Shown: piece by piece, positions 22,543 to 32,300 of the stretch | Position numbering within the stretch: the first letter of the stretch is position 1 | How the letters are laid out: the number at the start of each line of letters is the position of its first letter | From: CAYYYP01 sp964475985 | GTDB lineage: Bacteria; Bdellovibrionota; UBA1018; CAYHWW01 | Direction of reading: 5' to 3' | DNA: 34,172 bases | NCBI GenBank assembly: GCA_964475985.1 | Contig: CAYYYP010000038.1 | Location: 1 to 34,172, forward strand | Notes under the pieces: model-generated | Seen by the model: only the letters and a program-made list of their open reading frames with translations | Database searches by the model: none | What the model was told of the DNA's origin: nothing | Made by a program: the position numbers and the translations under genes

Positions 22543-23055
22543 CTATTTGACCGTCATCGAGTAGAGATAACGATTCCAAGTGCGATCATTTTTCTTATGA
22601 GCATCGGGCAGAATTTCCGATCTGCTGAAGCCAAGCTTCTCTAGAAATAGCCAACTTGGCTTGTTATCTACCACTGCTTCAGCCTTGATCGTGCGAACAC
22701 GACCGGACTCTTTCATTAGCGTCAACAAGTGCTCGACGGCCCTTGTCGCAATTTTCTTGCCCCACATATCCCGACGGACAAAGTACCAAACTTCATAAGT
22801 ACCATGGTGTTCTTTATTAGCGTCGCCGCCGGTAAGGCCAAGAAATTCTCCGGCTTTATCGCGGATCACATACGGTCCGAAGTGATCAGTGTTCTGAGCA
22901 TAAAAAGCCAGCATTTTGGAGACTCGTTCACGACATTCATCTATCGTCGGGAGATAGGGAAAGTTCGTAAACAGAGTGGCTGCTTCATCGGACCACAACA
23001 AGCGTGCGCCCTCGGCATCCCCAGGAGATAGCTTTGTGAAAAATATTTCGTTCAT
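22543..23055 (-). CDS. GNAT N-acetyltransferase (RimJ/RimL-like)
   Basis: 170 residues with the GNAT fold: the beta-4 strand EFLGLTGGD, a beta-5 strand YEVWYFVRRDMWGKKIATRA holding the acetyl-CoA loop (family Q/RxxGxG/A, here RDMWGKKIAT), and the C-terminal NKPSWLFLEKLGFSR (family N..S..l.eklGF). This layout is that of the RimJ/RimL type, which acetylates protein N-termini or small amines including some antibiotics. It may be an accessory function carried in the pocket beside tRNA-Phe. It is transcribed opposite to the toxin-antitoxin pair and has no operon partner. Substrate not predictable. Confidence 0.85.
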   Translation of the reverse strand: MNEIFFTKLSPGDAEGARLLWSDEAATLFTNFPYLPTIDECRERVSKMLAFYAQNTDHFGPYVIRDKAGEFLGLTGGDANKEHHGTYEVWYFVRRDMWGKKIATRAVEHLLTLMKESGRVRTIKAEAVVDNKPSWLFLEKLGFSRSEILPDAHKKNDRTWNRYLYSMTVK

Positions 23056-23260
23056 AATTGGATCATATCAGAAACTTTTGGGTGTTCATTGACGTAATCT
23101 TTTAAGCTGTCCCGTTGGCATTGATAGGGCAATCACAGCCATAAGAGTTTTAATCAAGGGGCTTATTTCGGTGGGTTTCATAGTCAGGTCTTCTTCGCAA
23201 TGGCGATGTGCCTGACAAGTTGAAATGGACTTCACAAAAGAAGCAACGAACCTAAATTCT

Positions 23261-23289
23261 GGTAACCACGTGGTAGCCGATTGGTAGCC
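23261..23289 (+). repeat. Phased GGTAGCC repeat, right copy
   Basis: GGTAACC (23261), GGTAGCC (23272) and GGTAGCC (23283), each 11 bases from the last, in the same orientation as the pair at 21381-21398. Confidence 0.65.
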
Positions 23290-23375
23290 AAACACCGTGA
23301 TTCTGTGTGTTTAACTGTGATGATCTACTGTGTCTCAATCTTGCAAACTACTGACATCTTTATGTTTTGATTTTC

Positions 23376-23389
23376 AGTGTATATACACT
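23376..23389. repeat. 14-bp perfect palindrome near the tRNA-Phe 3' end
   Basis: AGTGTATATACACT, 27 bases beyond the tRNA 3' end. It could be an operator, a recombination core or the stem of a terminator; no loop or U tract supports the last. Confidence 0.4.
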
Positions 23390-23415
23390 TTTCGTCATCT
23401 CACAACCGTGAAGAA

Positions 23416-23491
23416 TGGTGCCCCGGGACGGAATCGAACCGCCGACACACGCCTTTTCAGGGCGCTGCTCTACCGACTGAGCTACCGGGGC
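23416..23491 (-). tRNA. tRNA-Phe (GAA)
   Basis: A complete cloverleaf is readable: acceptor GCCCCGG with CCGGGGC, D arm GCTCAGTCGGTAGAGC, anticodon loop CTGAAAA with anticodon GAA, T arm GGCGG-TTCGATT-CCGTC, discriminator A and an encoded CCA. The length is 76 bases with CCA. Its 3' end faces the accessory pocket, the side where integrating elements usually sit. Confidence 0.96.
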
Positions 23492-23565
23492 TAAACCTAT
23501 AAATAGGAATCTAGTTTCTTTTCCATATGACAGGTGCTGTCAACCAGAAAGTAGATTTTGAAAAA

Positions 23566-24903
23566 TTAAACGATGGGTTTTTCGTCCTCGACCTTCACTT
23601 GAGTCAGCAAAAAATCCACAATTTTATCCTCTTTTAAACGAGACTTTAATCGCGATAGTCCATCTTGGTCGGACTCAAAATATTTACTTACGACATCCAC
23701 CGAAGCGCCGGCCTCCGCGCCAAAGCGCTCATATTCTTTTTGAATGTCTTCATCGCTAAGTTCTACTTTGTGTTCACGGCCTACGGCATCCAGCAAGATG
23801 AACGCACGTACCCTAACTCCGGCATCCTGCGCCATGGTGGCGGCGGAACGTTTCATTTCCTTTTGAATCATTTCTTGGGAAAAACCCCTTTTTTGCAGGT
23901 TTTCCGCATAATTTTTTGCGATGGATTCAAGTTCCATATCTAAGAGTGATTGAGGAACATCGATGGTGTTTTGCTCAATGAGGGCCCTAATGAGTTGATC
24001 CTTCACGGCACCCTTAGAATTAGTGACGGCAGACTGCTCAGAGTCCTTCCTCAACATTTCACGCAGGTTCTCAACGCTCTGAGCGCCGTACCGTTTTAAA
24101 AATTCATCATCGAGCTCCGGTAAGGTTGCGGCTTTCTTTTGGTGTACCGTGATTTCAAAATTCACTTTCTTGCCGGCCACGAAATCATCGGGAAAGTCTG
24201 CGCCGAATTCAACGGACACCTTTTTAGTTTGACCAGGGGTCATTCCCAAAATGCCATCTTCGAAGGCTTCCATATAGCGCCTCGCACCAACTTTAAGATC
24301 AACGTGATCGCCCTTGAGACGTTCATTGGTTTGGCCATCTTCAAGGATGCCCACAAAAGAAATTTCTACAAATTCATTATTGGCGACGGGCTTACTCGCA
24401 GCATCTCCGGTCAAAGGTTCTAGGATAGCGGCAGATTCTTGGAGGCCTTTCAGACGCACATCAATGTCATTTTCAGAGACTACGGTGCTCGGACGAGAAA
24501 CTTTGATTTTGGAAAGTGGTTTTAATTTTACTTCGGGCCAGACATCTACCTTCGCGGTATATTTTAAAGGAGTATCATCCTCAAAAGTTACGCCTTGAAG
24601 ATCCTCAATGCGTGGTTGGCCTACCGGACGAATAGAATTTTTTTCAAGGGCCTGCCAAACCGACTCAGAAACAAGTCTCTCAAGAACATCGGCTTTCACA
24701 TCTTGCAGATAGTAAGTACGGATCAGGTTGAGCGGAACTTTGCCTTTTCTAAAGCCTTTGATTTGGGCTTTTTTCTGTACCCTAACTAGTGAAGACTCCA
24801 TGTAAGTACGAATGGTCTCCGGAGCTACGGATACGTTTAACTTTCGACTCACGCTGGAGGGAGTCTCAACCGAAACATCAAACTGAAGAGTAGAAGTTGA
24901 CAT
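23566..24903 (-). CDS. tig: Trigger factor
   Basis: Ribosome-bound chaperone and peptidyl-prolyl isomerase, 445 residues from the preferred ATG at 24903 (MSTSTLQF); an in-frame ATG at 24921 adds six residues. The N-terminal ribosome-docking loop KGFRKGKVP is intact (family GFRxGKxP). The FKBP-like domain lies around residues 165-250 (NEFVEISFVGILEDGQTNER, AFEDGILGMTPGQTKKV, DFPDDFVAGKKVNFEITVH). The C-terminal chaperone arms are helical (DDEFLKRYGAQSVENLREML, VPQSLLDMELESIAKNYAEN). It acts on nascent chains leaving the ribosome. It follows truA on the same strand after an 84-base gap. In many bacteria tig precedes clpP, but here a tRNA follows instead. Confidence 0.95.
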   Translation of the reverse strand: MSTSTLQFDVSVETPSSVSRKLNVSVAPETIRTYMESSLVRVQKKAQIKGFRKGKVPLNLIRTYYLQDVKADVLERLVSESVWQALEKNSIRPVGQPRIEDLQGVTFEDDTPLKYTAKVDVWPEVKLKPLSKIKVSRPSTVVSENDIDVRLKGLQESAAILEPLTGDAASKPVANNEFVEISFVGILEDGQTNERLKGDHVDLKVGARRYMEAFEDGILGMTPGQTKKVSVEFGADFPDDFVAGKKVNFEITVHQKKAATLPELDDEFLKRYGAQSVENLREMLRKDSEQSAVTNSKGAVKDQLIRALIEQNTIDVPQSLLDMELESIAKNYAENLQKRGFSQEMIQKEMKRSAATMAQDAGVRVRAFILLDAVGREHKVELSDEDIQKEYERFGAEAGASVDVVSKYFESDQDGLSRLKSRLKEDKIVDFLLTQVKVEDEKPIV

Positions 24904-24987
24904 AACCCCGGGATTTCTCATCCAGAGGCATTCAAGTCAATGAATACTTGGAGATTAGGGGGCATCTCCATGGGTTTTGCGAGCCAG

Positions 24988-25809
24988 CTAACGGTATTTG
25001 ATATCCCAAAGCCAAAGGCCATTTGCCGGTGCCGTGGGCCCTACGAGCTTACGCTCGCCAGTCCTCAGGGCTTCATGCAAATTTGAAATCGTGCGCCGCC
25101 CTTGGCCGATGGAAACTAAAGTACCCACTAATGATCGCACCATATGCTTTAGAAATCCGCTGCCGGTAACTCGAAAAACCCGGTACCCCTTTGGGGAATT
25201 TTCTGCACACCAGGGAAAGGTTCCGAGCGAAATTTCATCGGAGAGTGAGCTCTCAAAAACCGTGCGGTGAAAGGTTTTCGCGGAACCATTTGCATCGCAA
25301 AACGCTTTAAAATAGTGACGGCCCCGAAAAATTTCTGCGGCCCTTTGCATAAGTTCCCAATCCAGGGGAAACCGCAAATGCCACATATAACGGCTTAAAG
25401 CCGGCGGGCTTACGGCCGTGGTGGCTAAAAAATAGAGGTAGGTTTTTTTTTCAACACTTTTGATGGCGTGGAATTCTGGGGTGACTTCTTCTATGAAAAG
25501 CACACGGACCGAGGGTGGCAAAAGTGAATTCATGCCATGGAAAAGCCGCTCAAATGGCAATGATTTATGCTCCTCCTTTTTTTCGGCCGGAATATGAGTG
25601 TGGATGACTTGAACCCTGGCATGTACTCCCGAATCGGTTCGTCCTGAGGACATAACGGTCAGACGCATGCTGCAAATCTGCGAGAGCACCTTTTCAACTT
25701 CGGCCTGAATGGTAGGAGTGGCGTTAACCTGCCTCTGCCATCCGAAAAAATCCGTGCCTTCGTAGGAAAGCACCATCGCCACCTTGATAAGGGCTTTAAC
25801 GCTGGTCAC
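24988..25809 (-). CDS. truA: tRNA pseudouridine(38-40) synthase
   Basis: 273-residue TruA, which modifies positions 38-40 of the tRNA anticodon arm. Signatures are LSYEGTDFFGWQRQ (family YdGt.y.GWQ.Q), the catalytic SSGRTDSGVHA with aspartate 59, and the C-terminal VTGSGFLKHMVRSLVGTLV (family g.gFL..MVR...G.l). An insertion rich in lysine and glutamate (HIPAEKKEEHKSLPFER) lies between the two halves. It starts 3 bases after the E1 beta stop, so it is in one transcript with the dehydrogenase genes, perhaps with translational coupling. Confidence 0.95.
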   Translation of the reverse strand: MTSVKALIKVAMVLSYEGTDFFGWQRQVNATPTIQAEVEKVLSQICSMRLTVMSSGRTDSGVHARVQVIHTHIPAEKKEEHKSLPFERLFHGMNSLLPPSVRVLFIEEVTPEFHAIKSVEKKTYLYFLATTAVSPPALSRYMWHLRFPLDWELMQRAAEIFRGRHYFKAFCDANGSAKTFHRTVFESSLSDEISLGTFPWCAENSPKGYRVFRVTGSGFLKHMVRSLVGTLVSIGQGRRTISNLHEALRTGERKLVGPTAPANGLWLWDIKYR

Positions 25810-25812
25810 GAA

Positions 25813-26871
25813 TCACGCTTCCTCGCGCAGCATCTCTTCCAGGGTTTTTTCGATATCGGAGAGTTGAGGTACCGAGGCGAGCTCCAAAGCATCTGCGAGT
25901 CCAATGCCCGGTAAATGTTTGCCGGCAATAAGTCTTGGCGCAACTTCTAATTCGTAAAAAAATTCCTCGATGGTCCGGCGAAGCAAATGTTCCCCAAAAT
26001 TTGTGATTTCGGTGTCTTCATTTACAAATAATATTCGTTTAGTTTTTTGAAGACTTTCAGAAATCAGATCCCAGTCGTAAGGAAAGAGTGAGCGCAAATC
26101 AATAACTTCAATTTGGCAGCCCATCTTTTCATTGATGTGCATTGCGGCCTGTACACAAAGCGGCAGGGTACGACCGTAGCTCACGACCGTCATGTCCTCC
26201 CCTTCAAGCGCAACCCGGCCTTTACCGATGGGAACGATATATTCCTCTAATGTTGGCCATTGGGGATTCCATTTTGTACGATCGCCGAGCGGCGCATCGA
26301 TCATTTGTTTTAAGGCTTTTTCATCGGAAGGTTCACCAGGAATGAGTTCGTCCCCACGGACCCGCAGCAGAGCTTTTGGTTTTAAATACATGACGGGATT
26401 TTCGTCTTGAATCGCCGCGAGCATTAGGCCGTAGGCGTCAAGCGGATTGGACGGCATTACGATCTTCCATCCGGGAATACGGGACATGGTCGCGTCAAAG
26501 GAATGGGAATGATAAAGCGACCCACGAATCCCTGAACCGACGGGGGTCATGACCACCATTGGCAGTGTCCAGTCTGAGCAGGTGGACCAACAAATATTTC
26601 CGGCGGTCTTTAGTAAATCGATGGTGTTGTAAATGTAATCGCAGAACTGAATTTCCGCCACGGGCCTTTGCCCCGCCATGGCGAGTCCGATGGCAGTACC
26701 GATGATCCCGCGCTCATCGAGCGGCGAGTTCCAAGCGGTTTTAAGACCCTGAGTCACCGTGAATACGCCGCCTAGCGGCGGGCCCACGTCCTCGCCAAAG
26801 ATATCGGTTACACCTAAATTTTTTTCGCCGTAATGAAGCGCCATTCGAATGGCTTGTGCCATATTTGCCAT
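25813..26871 (-). CDS. 2-oxoacid dehydrogenase E1 component, beta subunit
   Basis: 352 residues, transketolase-like beta subunit of a thiamine-diphosphate 2-oxoacid dehydrogenase (pyruvate or branched-chain type). It shows IFGEDVG with the ThDP-activating glutamate, GGVFTVTQGL, ERGIIGTAIGLAMAGQRPVA, EIQFCDYIYNTIDLL, and the C-terminal transketolase part VVSYGRTLPLC, IEVIDLRSLFPYDWDLISES and ILFVNEDTEITNFGEHLLRR. The ribosome site AAAGGAAA precedes the ATG. It follows the alpha gene by 51 bases and precedes truA by 3. It binds the alpha subunit to form the alpha2beta2 E1. The substrate cannot be decided; the GxxGS-type loop (VGSGIRGSLYHSHS) is branched-chain-like. Confidence 0.9.
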   Translation of the reverse strand: MANMAQAIRMALHYGEKNLGVTDIFGEDVGPPLGGVFTVTQGLKTAWNSPLDERGIIGTAIGLAMAGQRPVAEIQFCDYIYNTIDLLKTAGNICWSTCSDWTLPMVVMTPVGSGIRGSLYHSHSFDATMSRIPGWKIVMPSNPLDAYGLMLAAIQDENPVMYLKPKALLRVRGDELIPGEPSDEKALKQMIDAPLGDRTKWNPQWPTLEEYIVPIGKGRVALEGEDMTVVSYGRTLPLCVQAAMHINEKMGCQIEVIDLRSLFPYDWDLISESLQKTKRILFVNEDTEITNFGEHLLRRTIEEFFYELEVAPRLIAGKHLPGIGLADALELASVPQLSDIEKTLEEMLREEA

Positions 26872-26922
26872 AAATTTCCTTTACCTCTTTCAGCTTCTAT
26901 GCGGGTCGCACGAAGGAACAAA

Positions 26923-28050
26923 TCACCAGAGAAGATCTTTTTTGCCCGTTTGATTCGCAAACACGTGATCCCAGATGGAATCACCGCTGGGCTGTGCCTC
27001 ACCCCTCACTTTTTTTGCCTCAAGGGCCATGGAGTCATTATAGTTTTTCCAAATATTTTCTATTTTAGTTGGATTCAGCAAACCGGCTTTTAAAAGCTTG
27101 GTTTCAAATACTTTCAACGGGTCCGTTTCGTTATTTACAAAGTTTGCCCCGGATGCAGAAGAGTGGCCGTACAGCCTAGAAACCATGGCTTCCATTAAAA
27201 AAGGTTTTCGCTCGCGTCGCACGTATTCCATTGCATCTCGCAGAGCAATGTAGGCGGCTTCCGGATCGCAACCGTCAATGACGGCGGTACGCATGCCAAA
27301 CGCTTTGCCTCGATCGGCAATGTATTTTTCGCCATGTTGGCCCTCAAACGGAGTAGAAATTCCCCAGTGGTTGTTCGTAACTAGGATGAGAACGGGCAAC
27401 TCATGACCCGCACGTGAACTCCAAACCAAACAAGAAGCGAAATCTCCTTCGGCGGTTCCTGCATCACCACCGGTAACGATGGTAATGCCCTTTCCGCCAT
27501 GACGTTTTTGCGCGCGGGCAGTTCCTGGTGCCATGACGTATTGAATTTCAATGGGCGATGAAATGGGCGCAACATTCCATTTAGAAATGGAAGTATGGCC
27601 GCAGAAATTTCGCCCACCGCTAAAGGGGTCCGTCGCGGTGTTTTTCATTTGCCTCATGGCATCGATGGGCTCCATTCCCATGGCAACAAGCGTTGCACTG
27701 CTACGATAATGCAAATGCAAGTAGTCATGCTCTACGCCCTGCCCTTTATTTACAAGCATGCCTAAGGGTACGTTGAATGCCTCTTCGCCGGGCCCGCCAA
27801 TCCAAAAATACCCGTCGTTTTGTTTGTACATGCGGATCAGTCTCTCTTCGAGACAGCGCGCTTTCACCATGAAATCATGCATTCGCAAGAGGAGCTTTGC
27901 GTCCAAGGAGGTTTGTTTAGAAGACTTTCCAACACTTTTTGAGATTGGCTTTGCCAGCTTTTTTGACCCAGATTTTTTGGGGGATTTTGCAATTTTAAGA
28001 TTTTGATATTTTGAGGATTGCGACCGGGTGGAGCGCGTTGCATTTACCAT
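26923..28050 (-). CDS. 2-oxoacid dehydrogenase E1 component, alpha subunit
   Basis: 375 residues. The ThDP motif is GGDAGTAEGDF followed by VTNNHWGIST, i.e. GDA where most members have GDG. Further matches are FWIGGPGEEAFNV, HYRSSATLVAMGM and DGCDPEAAYIALRDAMEYVR. The SRLYGHSSASGANF loop corresponds to the serine-histidine loop that is phosphorylated in mitochondria. The first ~48 residues are a lysine/serine-rich extension (KSPKKSGSKKLAKPISKSVG), absent from most E1 alphas, possibly for docking E2. It is divergent from tyrS with only 24 bases between the likely starts, so each promoter lies inside the other gene. No E2 or E3 gene is nearby. Confidence 0.88.
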   Translation of the reverse strand: MVNATRSTRSQSSKYQNLKIAKSPKKSGSKKLAKPISKSVGKSSKQTSLDAKLLLRMHDFMVKARCLEERLIRMYKQNDGYFWIGGPGEEAFNVPLGMLVNKGQGVEHDYLHLHYRSSATLVAMGMEPIDAMRQMKNTATDPFSGGRNFCGHTSISKWNVAPISSPIEIQYVMAPGTARAQKRHGGKGITIVTGGDAGTAEGDFASCLVWSSRAGHELPVLILVTNNHWGISTPFEGQHGEKYIADRGKAFGMRTAVIDGCDPEAAYIALRDAMEYVRRERKPFLMEAMVSRLYGHSSASGANFVNNETDPLKVFETKLLKAGLLNPTKIENIWKNYNDSMALEAKKVRGEAQPSGDSIWDHVFANQTGKKDLLW

Positions 28051-28074
28051 GTCGAAAATGTAGCTTCTGATATT

Positions 28075-29373
28075 ATGAATGCAAGCGCGAAAGCTGACCT
28101 CTATTCAGATTTGAGCTGGCGAGGCCTCATCCAACAGATGACGGCGACTACGCTGCCCGACACCTTAGCTAAAACCGAATTGACCGTTTACTGCGGCTTT
28201 GACCCGACGGCCGACAGCCTACATGTGGGCAGCTTATTGCAAATTCTCAACCTTCGGCGTTTTCAAGAACGTGGTCACCGTCCCATTGTGCTGGTGGGTG
28301 GGGCCACCGGAATGGTGGGTGATCCCAGCGGGAAATCTCAGGAGCGCGTGCTGCTAGATGAAACAGCCCTTGAAAAAAACATTTTGGGTCTCACCCAACA
28401 ATTGGGAAAATTTGTCGATAGTTCCGGAAAAAACGGGGTTATCATCGCAAATAATTATGATTGGTTTTCATCCATCGGATATTTAAAATTTTTGCGGGAT
28501 GTCGGCAAACACTTCAGCGTCAACGTTATGCTCGGAAAGGAATCTGTGCGGGCGCGTCTTGAGGACCGGGATCAAGGGATTTCCTATACGGAATTCTCTT
28601 ATATGCTGCTGCAGGCCTACGATTTTCTAGAGCTCTATGATCGTTTTCAATGTCGTCTGCAAATTGGAGGAAGTGACCAGTGGGGAAATATTGTGGCGGG
28701 AACGGACCTCATCCGAAGAGTGAGGCAGAAGGACACTTTTGGCCTTACTTTTCCCTTGGTCACAAAATCCGATGGGACAAAATTTGGGAAGTCGGAAAAG
28801 GGCAATGTTTGGCTTGATCCGTTAAAAACTTCGCCTTACGAATTCTATCAGTTTTTCATTCAGACGCCCGACGATGACGTCGTAAAACTTTTGAAATACT
28901 ATACTTCACTGCCGGAAGAGTCCGTGCTGGAGCTGAGCCGCGAAACATTAAAAAATCCTGAACGCCGGGAGGCACAAAAAGTTTTGGCGCGTGAACTTAC
29001 TAAATTAGTGCACGGCGAACTTGAGCTCTCCAAAGTGGAGGCTACGAGCGCTACCCTTTTTACGGGCTCCGCCGACGTGACAACCCTTTCCAAGGAATCC
29101 CTATCCGCCGCCTTCAGTGAGGCTCCCCAGACGGAGATATCTCGGGCTGATGTATTAGGCAGGCTGGCAAATTTAGTGGACTTGTTGGTGCAAACTGGTC
29201 TCTGCACCTCCAAGGGCGCTGCCCGGAAAGACATCGCTGGCGGCGGAATTTATGTAAATCAAGTTCGCGTGGATAACGTTGATTTTCATATCAATGAAAA
29301 CAATTTACTTCATGGGACCATCATCGTTTTACGCAAAGGCAAAAAGACCTATCACTTAGTGAGGGTTGCTTAA
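28075..29373 (+). CDS. tyrS: Tyrosyl-tRNA synthetase
   Basis: 432 residues from the ATG at 28075; an upstream in-frame ATG-less extension to 28018 overlaps the E1 alpha start and is unlikely. The class I HIGH-like motif is HVGS at residues 50-53 after YCGFDPTADSL, and the KMSKS-like motif is KFGKS at 236-240, the TyrS type-1 form. Tyrosine/ATP-binding segments are LVGGATGMVGDPSGKSQER and LQIGGSDQWGNIVAGTDLIR. The C-terminal S4-like RNA-binding domain is visible (ARKDIAGGGIYVNQVRVDNV). It charges tRNA-Tyr in the cytoplasm. Its stop overlaps that of the convergent SNF2-type gene by 3 bases. Confidence 0.96.
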   Translation: MNASAKADLYSDLSWRGLIQQMTATTLPDTLAKTELTVYCGFDPTADSLHVGSLLQILNLRRFQERGHRPIVLVGGATGMVGDPSGKSQERVLLDETALEKNILGLTQQLGKFVDSSGKNGVIIANNYDWFSSIGYLKFLRDVGKHFSVNVMLGKESVRARLEDRDQGISYTEFSYMLLQAYDFLELYDRFQCRLQIGGSDQWGNIVAGTDLIRRVRQKDTFGLTFPLVTKSDGTKFGKSEKGNVWLDPLKTSPYEFYQFFIQTPDDDVVKLLKYYTSLPEESVLELSRETLKNPERREAQKVLARELTKLVHGELELSKVEATSATLFTGSADVTTLSKESLSAAFSEAPQTEISRADVLGRLANLVDLLVQTGLCTSKGAARKDIAGGGIYVNQVRVDNVDFHINENNLLHGTIIVLRKGKKTYHLVRVA

Positions 29374-32300
29374 GCCGGGACGACGGCCTTCTTTTTGCGG
29401 ATTGTAGTTACGGCAGGTTTCTTAACTATCGTTTTTTTAGCAACCTTACGAACGGCCTTTTTCTTTACCTTCGCTACGGCAACTGCGATTTCAGGCGGAG
29501 TTCCCTGCTCTTCAGGCTGAGGTGAAGAGGCGGGAGATACCGGTGGCTTTTTAGACTCTGCATCCGCCACTATAGTCGGAGCAGCTGGCGACACCGTAGG
29601 TTTTGCAGCTAGCGGTTTTACCGGCGGCAACGTTGGAAGCGGCAGCGGTAATACCGGCGCCACGTTTGATGGCTGAGCCGTGATGAATTGAGCTCCCGTT
29701 GACGAGAGAGGCCCTTCTACCGACTCCTTTGCGTCCGCAGGCTCCGGTTTTAGCGTGGCAACCATGGGAACTTCGGTGAGCAGGGCCAACAATTCTTGCC
29801 GAGAAAAAGTCTTAAGGCCTACGGCGGACTCTTCGACCAACGCGTCGGCTAAGACATTTTTAGATTCGATGATATTGGAAATACGTTCTTCAATGGTGCC
29901 AGGAATTTGTAGTTTGAATACTTGAACCCCCCTGGTTTGCCCAATGCGGTGCAAACGATCCGTAGCCTGATTTTCTTTTGCTGGATTCCACCACCTGTCA
30001 AAATGAATGCACACACTCGCCGCGGTGAGATCGATACCCATTCCACCGGCTAAAAGACTACATAAAAATACTTTGCATTCGGGGTCCTCTGAAAAACGTG
30101 TGAGCACCGCTCCTCGATCCGTTGTCTCGCCGCGCAAAATTCCGTAACCAACCCCACGTTTTTTGAGTTCAAGGGCAAGCATGTCGATGACGGCAAGATA
30201 CTGGGTAAAGACTACGATCTTAAGGCCAGAACCTAGGGCCTCTTCAAGAATTTCCTCAAAAACATCCCACTTGCCTGAGTGATTAAGATCTAAACTTTCT
30301 ACGGAGCATTTTCCCCCAGTTACGGCGGGCAAACCTGGGTGATCACAAACTTGTTTCAGCCTAGTCAAAAGCGCTAGAATACTGACGTAGTCAATTTTGC
30401 CACCGCCGCGCAGGCCAGCTCGGAGGGCTTCTGCTTCTTTAGAATTAAGGTATTCGTTATACTTTGCTTGCTGTTGCTCAGTAAGCTGACATGATCGAAC
30501 TTCCTCGATCTTTTCCGGCAGTTCTTGAAGCACTTGATTCTTGGTCCGACGCAAAAGAAAGGGCGTAATCAATCGTCTCACGGTCGAAGTCTGTTCTTGG
30601 TTCGGCATTCCTTCCCGAGGCACGTAGAGTTTTCGGAAGCGATCAAAGGAACCGAAATACCCTGGCAATAAAAACTCCATGAGTGACCAAAGATCGGTCA
30701 TGGAATTTTCCACGGGAGTTCCCGTCATAACGACACGGAATTTACCGTTCAAAGAACGAGCCTGCTTAGCGCTAATGGTCGCTGGGTTCTTAATTGCCTG
30801 GGCTTCATCGAGGATGATGGCGTGCCACTGTTTGCGCAAAAGCAAATCGTCCCGCTGAAGAATGCCGTAGGTGGTTAATATGACGTCAAACCCTTCCGTA
30901 GGCAACCAACGCTCCTTGCCATGAAAAGTGTGACAACGAAGGCCAGTTTTATATCGCGCAAGTTTTTGTTCCCAGGCCGCCACTACGGAAGTGGGCGCAA
31001 CAACCAAGGAAGGATGTTCTGGCTTATGGTTTTTGCTTTTATAGAGGGAAGACAGCAGAGCTAAAACTTGATGGGTTTTACCTAAGCCCATATCGTCGGC
31101 AAGGAGCGCGGAAAGTCCACGATGGTAGAGACTCCATAACCAGGACAAACCATTGGTCTGGTAATCACGCAAATCAAACCCGTAACTTACGCGTGGAAGC
31201 GAGGGTATTTCTGCTCGCTCAAAAGTTTTTAGCCATTCATGGTATTCCGGCCAGTCTTCCGCCACTTGAAATTCTTTTGCGCCCAGCTCCAAACCCATGC
31301 GAAAGGCCATGAGTGGATGCAGAGGTCTCGCTTCATCGTCGACTACCACCGGAAAAAGATCAGCCTGATTTACCGGATTTGCTCCACGAATGATGGAAGG
31401 TTCCCCATCGGCACTGGTATGGGCGTCGATCCAATCTAAGGAATATTGCATGGTATAAAGTTTATTGCCAAGCCATGCAAAATTTCCGGCAACGCGGCTT
31501 TCCCCGGCCATGGTCCTGAGCTCATCGGCCGTTATCGCTACGGTGGAATTTTTTAGATCAAAGGTTAGTTCTCGGAAATGACCGTTTTGTTTTTTGCCTA
31601 AATTTAAAACATTTATCTTTAAGGGGTCGAGAACTACATCTAATTTAAGACTGTCATCAAAGATAATCTGCGCCGCATGGGAACTGGTCATAAGAGTTGA
31701 CATCATATGCACGGCCATATTGCCGGTATAAACCATCTTGTTTGCGTTGATGTGCCCCAAGAACGGCACCCGATCACTGTTTGGGATTAACCTTCGTTTA
31801 TCGGGCGCGATCCAAACTGTGTTACGACCGTCGTAACGACAATTGCCACGTAGATATACCCGTTCTTTCCCGTCTTCTCGACGATAGCGAAAGGCCGGCT
31901 CTAGCGTGATGCCGACTTGCTTTTCCCCTTCCATCAAGCCCTTTACAAAAGTAACGGCCGTGACCTTCACTGGCTCCTGGATTTTTTGCAGATTTTTTTT
32001 CTGCTTATTTTTTTGTTTCTGGTTGGGATGCGCCGGTCGGTTTGCGCCCGGTTGCACCGAAGGACCTATCTGAGTTTGGTTCACTCGGTCACGAGGACCT
32101 TGACCGGCTGGATTTTGCCGCTGCGGCCCACGATTTTTCTGATGGGCAGGAGTGTGAATGTCCGAAAAAACTTGCTCCGGATCTGGCGAACTGTTCCTCA
32201 TGGCCCAATGCGCAAGCGCAGCAACATGTTTGCAATGCGTGTCAAATACACCGTGGGCAGGACAGCTGCACTCAGAGGATTTGATGATCCCGCTTTCAAT

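Larger units (their letters stand above)
23056..23415. other. Gene-poor stretch between the GNAT gene and tRNA-Phe
   Basis: It holds three phased GGTAGCC-type repeats (23261-23289), a perfect 14-bp palindrome (23376-23389), and a tiny minus-strand frame (23181 to 23086) of 31 residues with a short hydrophobic middle (LIKTLMAVIALSMP). None is a firm gene. The position next to a tRNA 3' end suits an integration site. Confidence 0.45.

Noticed and set aside
22382..22644. Plus-strand frames before and under the GNAT gene
   Set aside because: No good start or ribosome site, partly opposite a certain gene; at most a relic.
21381..23289. GGTAGCC repeats as a CRISPR array
   Set aside because: Units are 7 bases with 4-base spacers, two or three copies, no cas genes.
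23501..23560. Terminator for trigger factor (TGACAG-CAC-CTGTCA)
   Set aside because: A 6-bp stem without a U tract; too weak to call.
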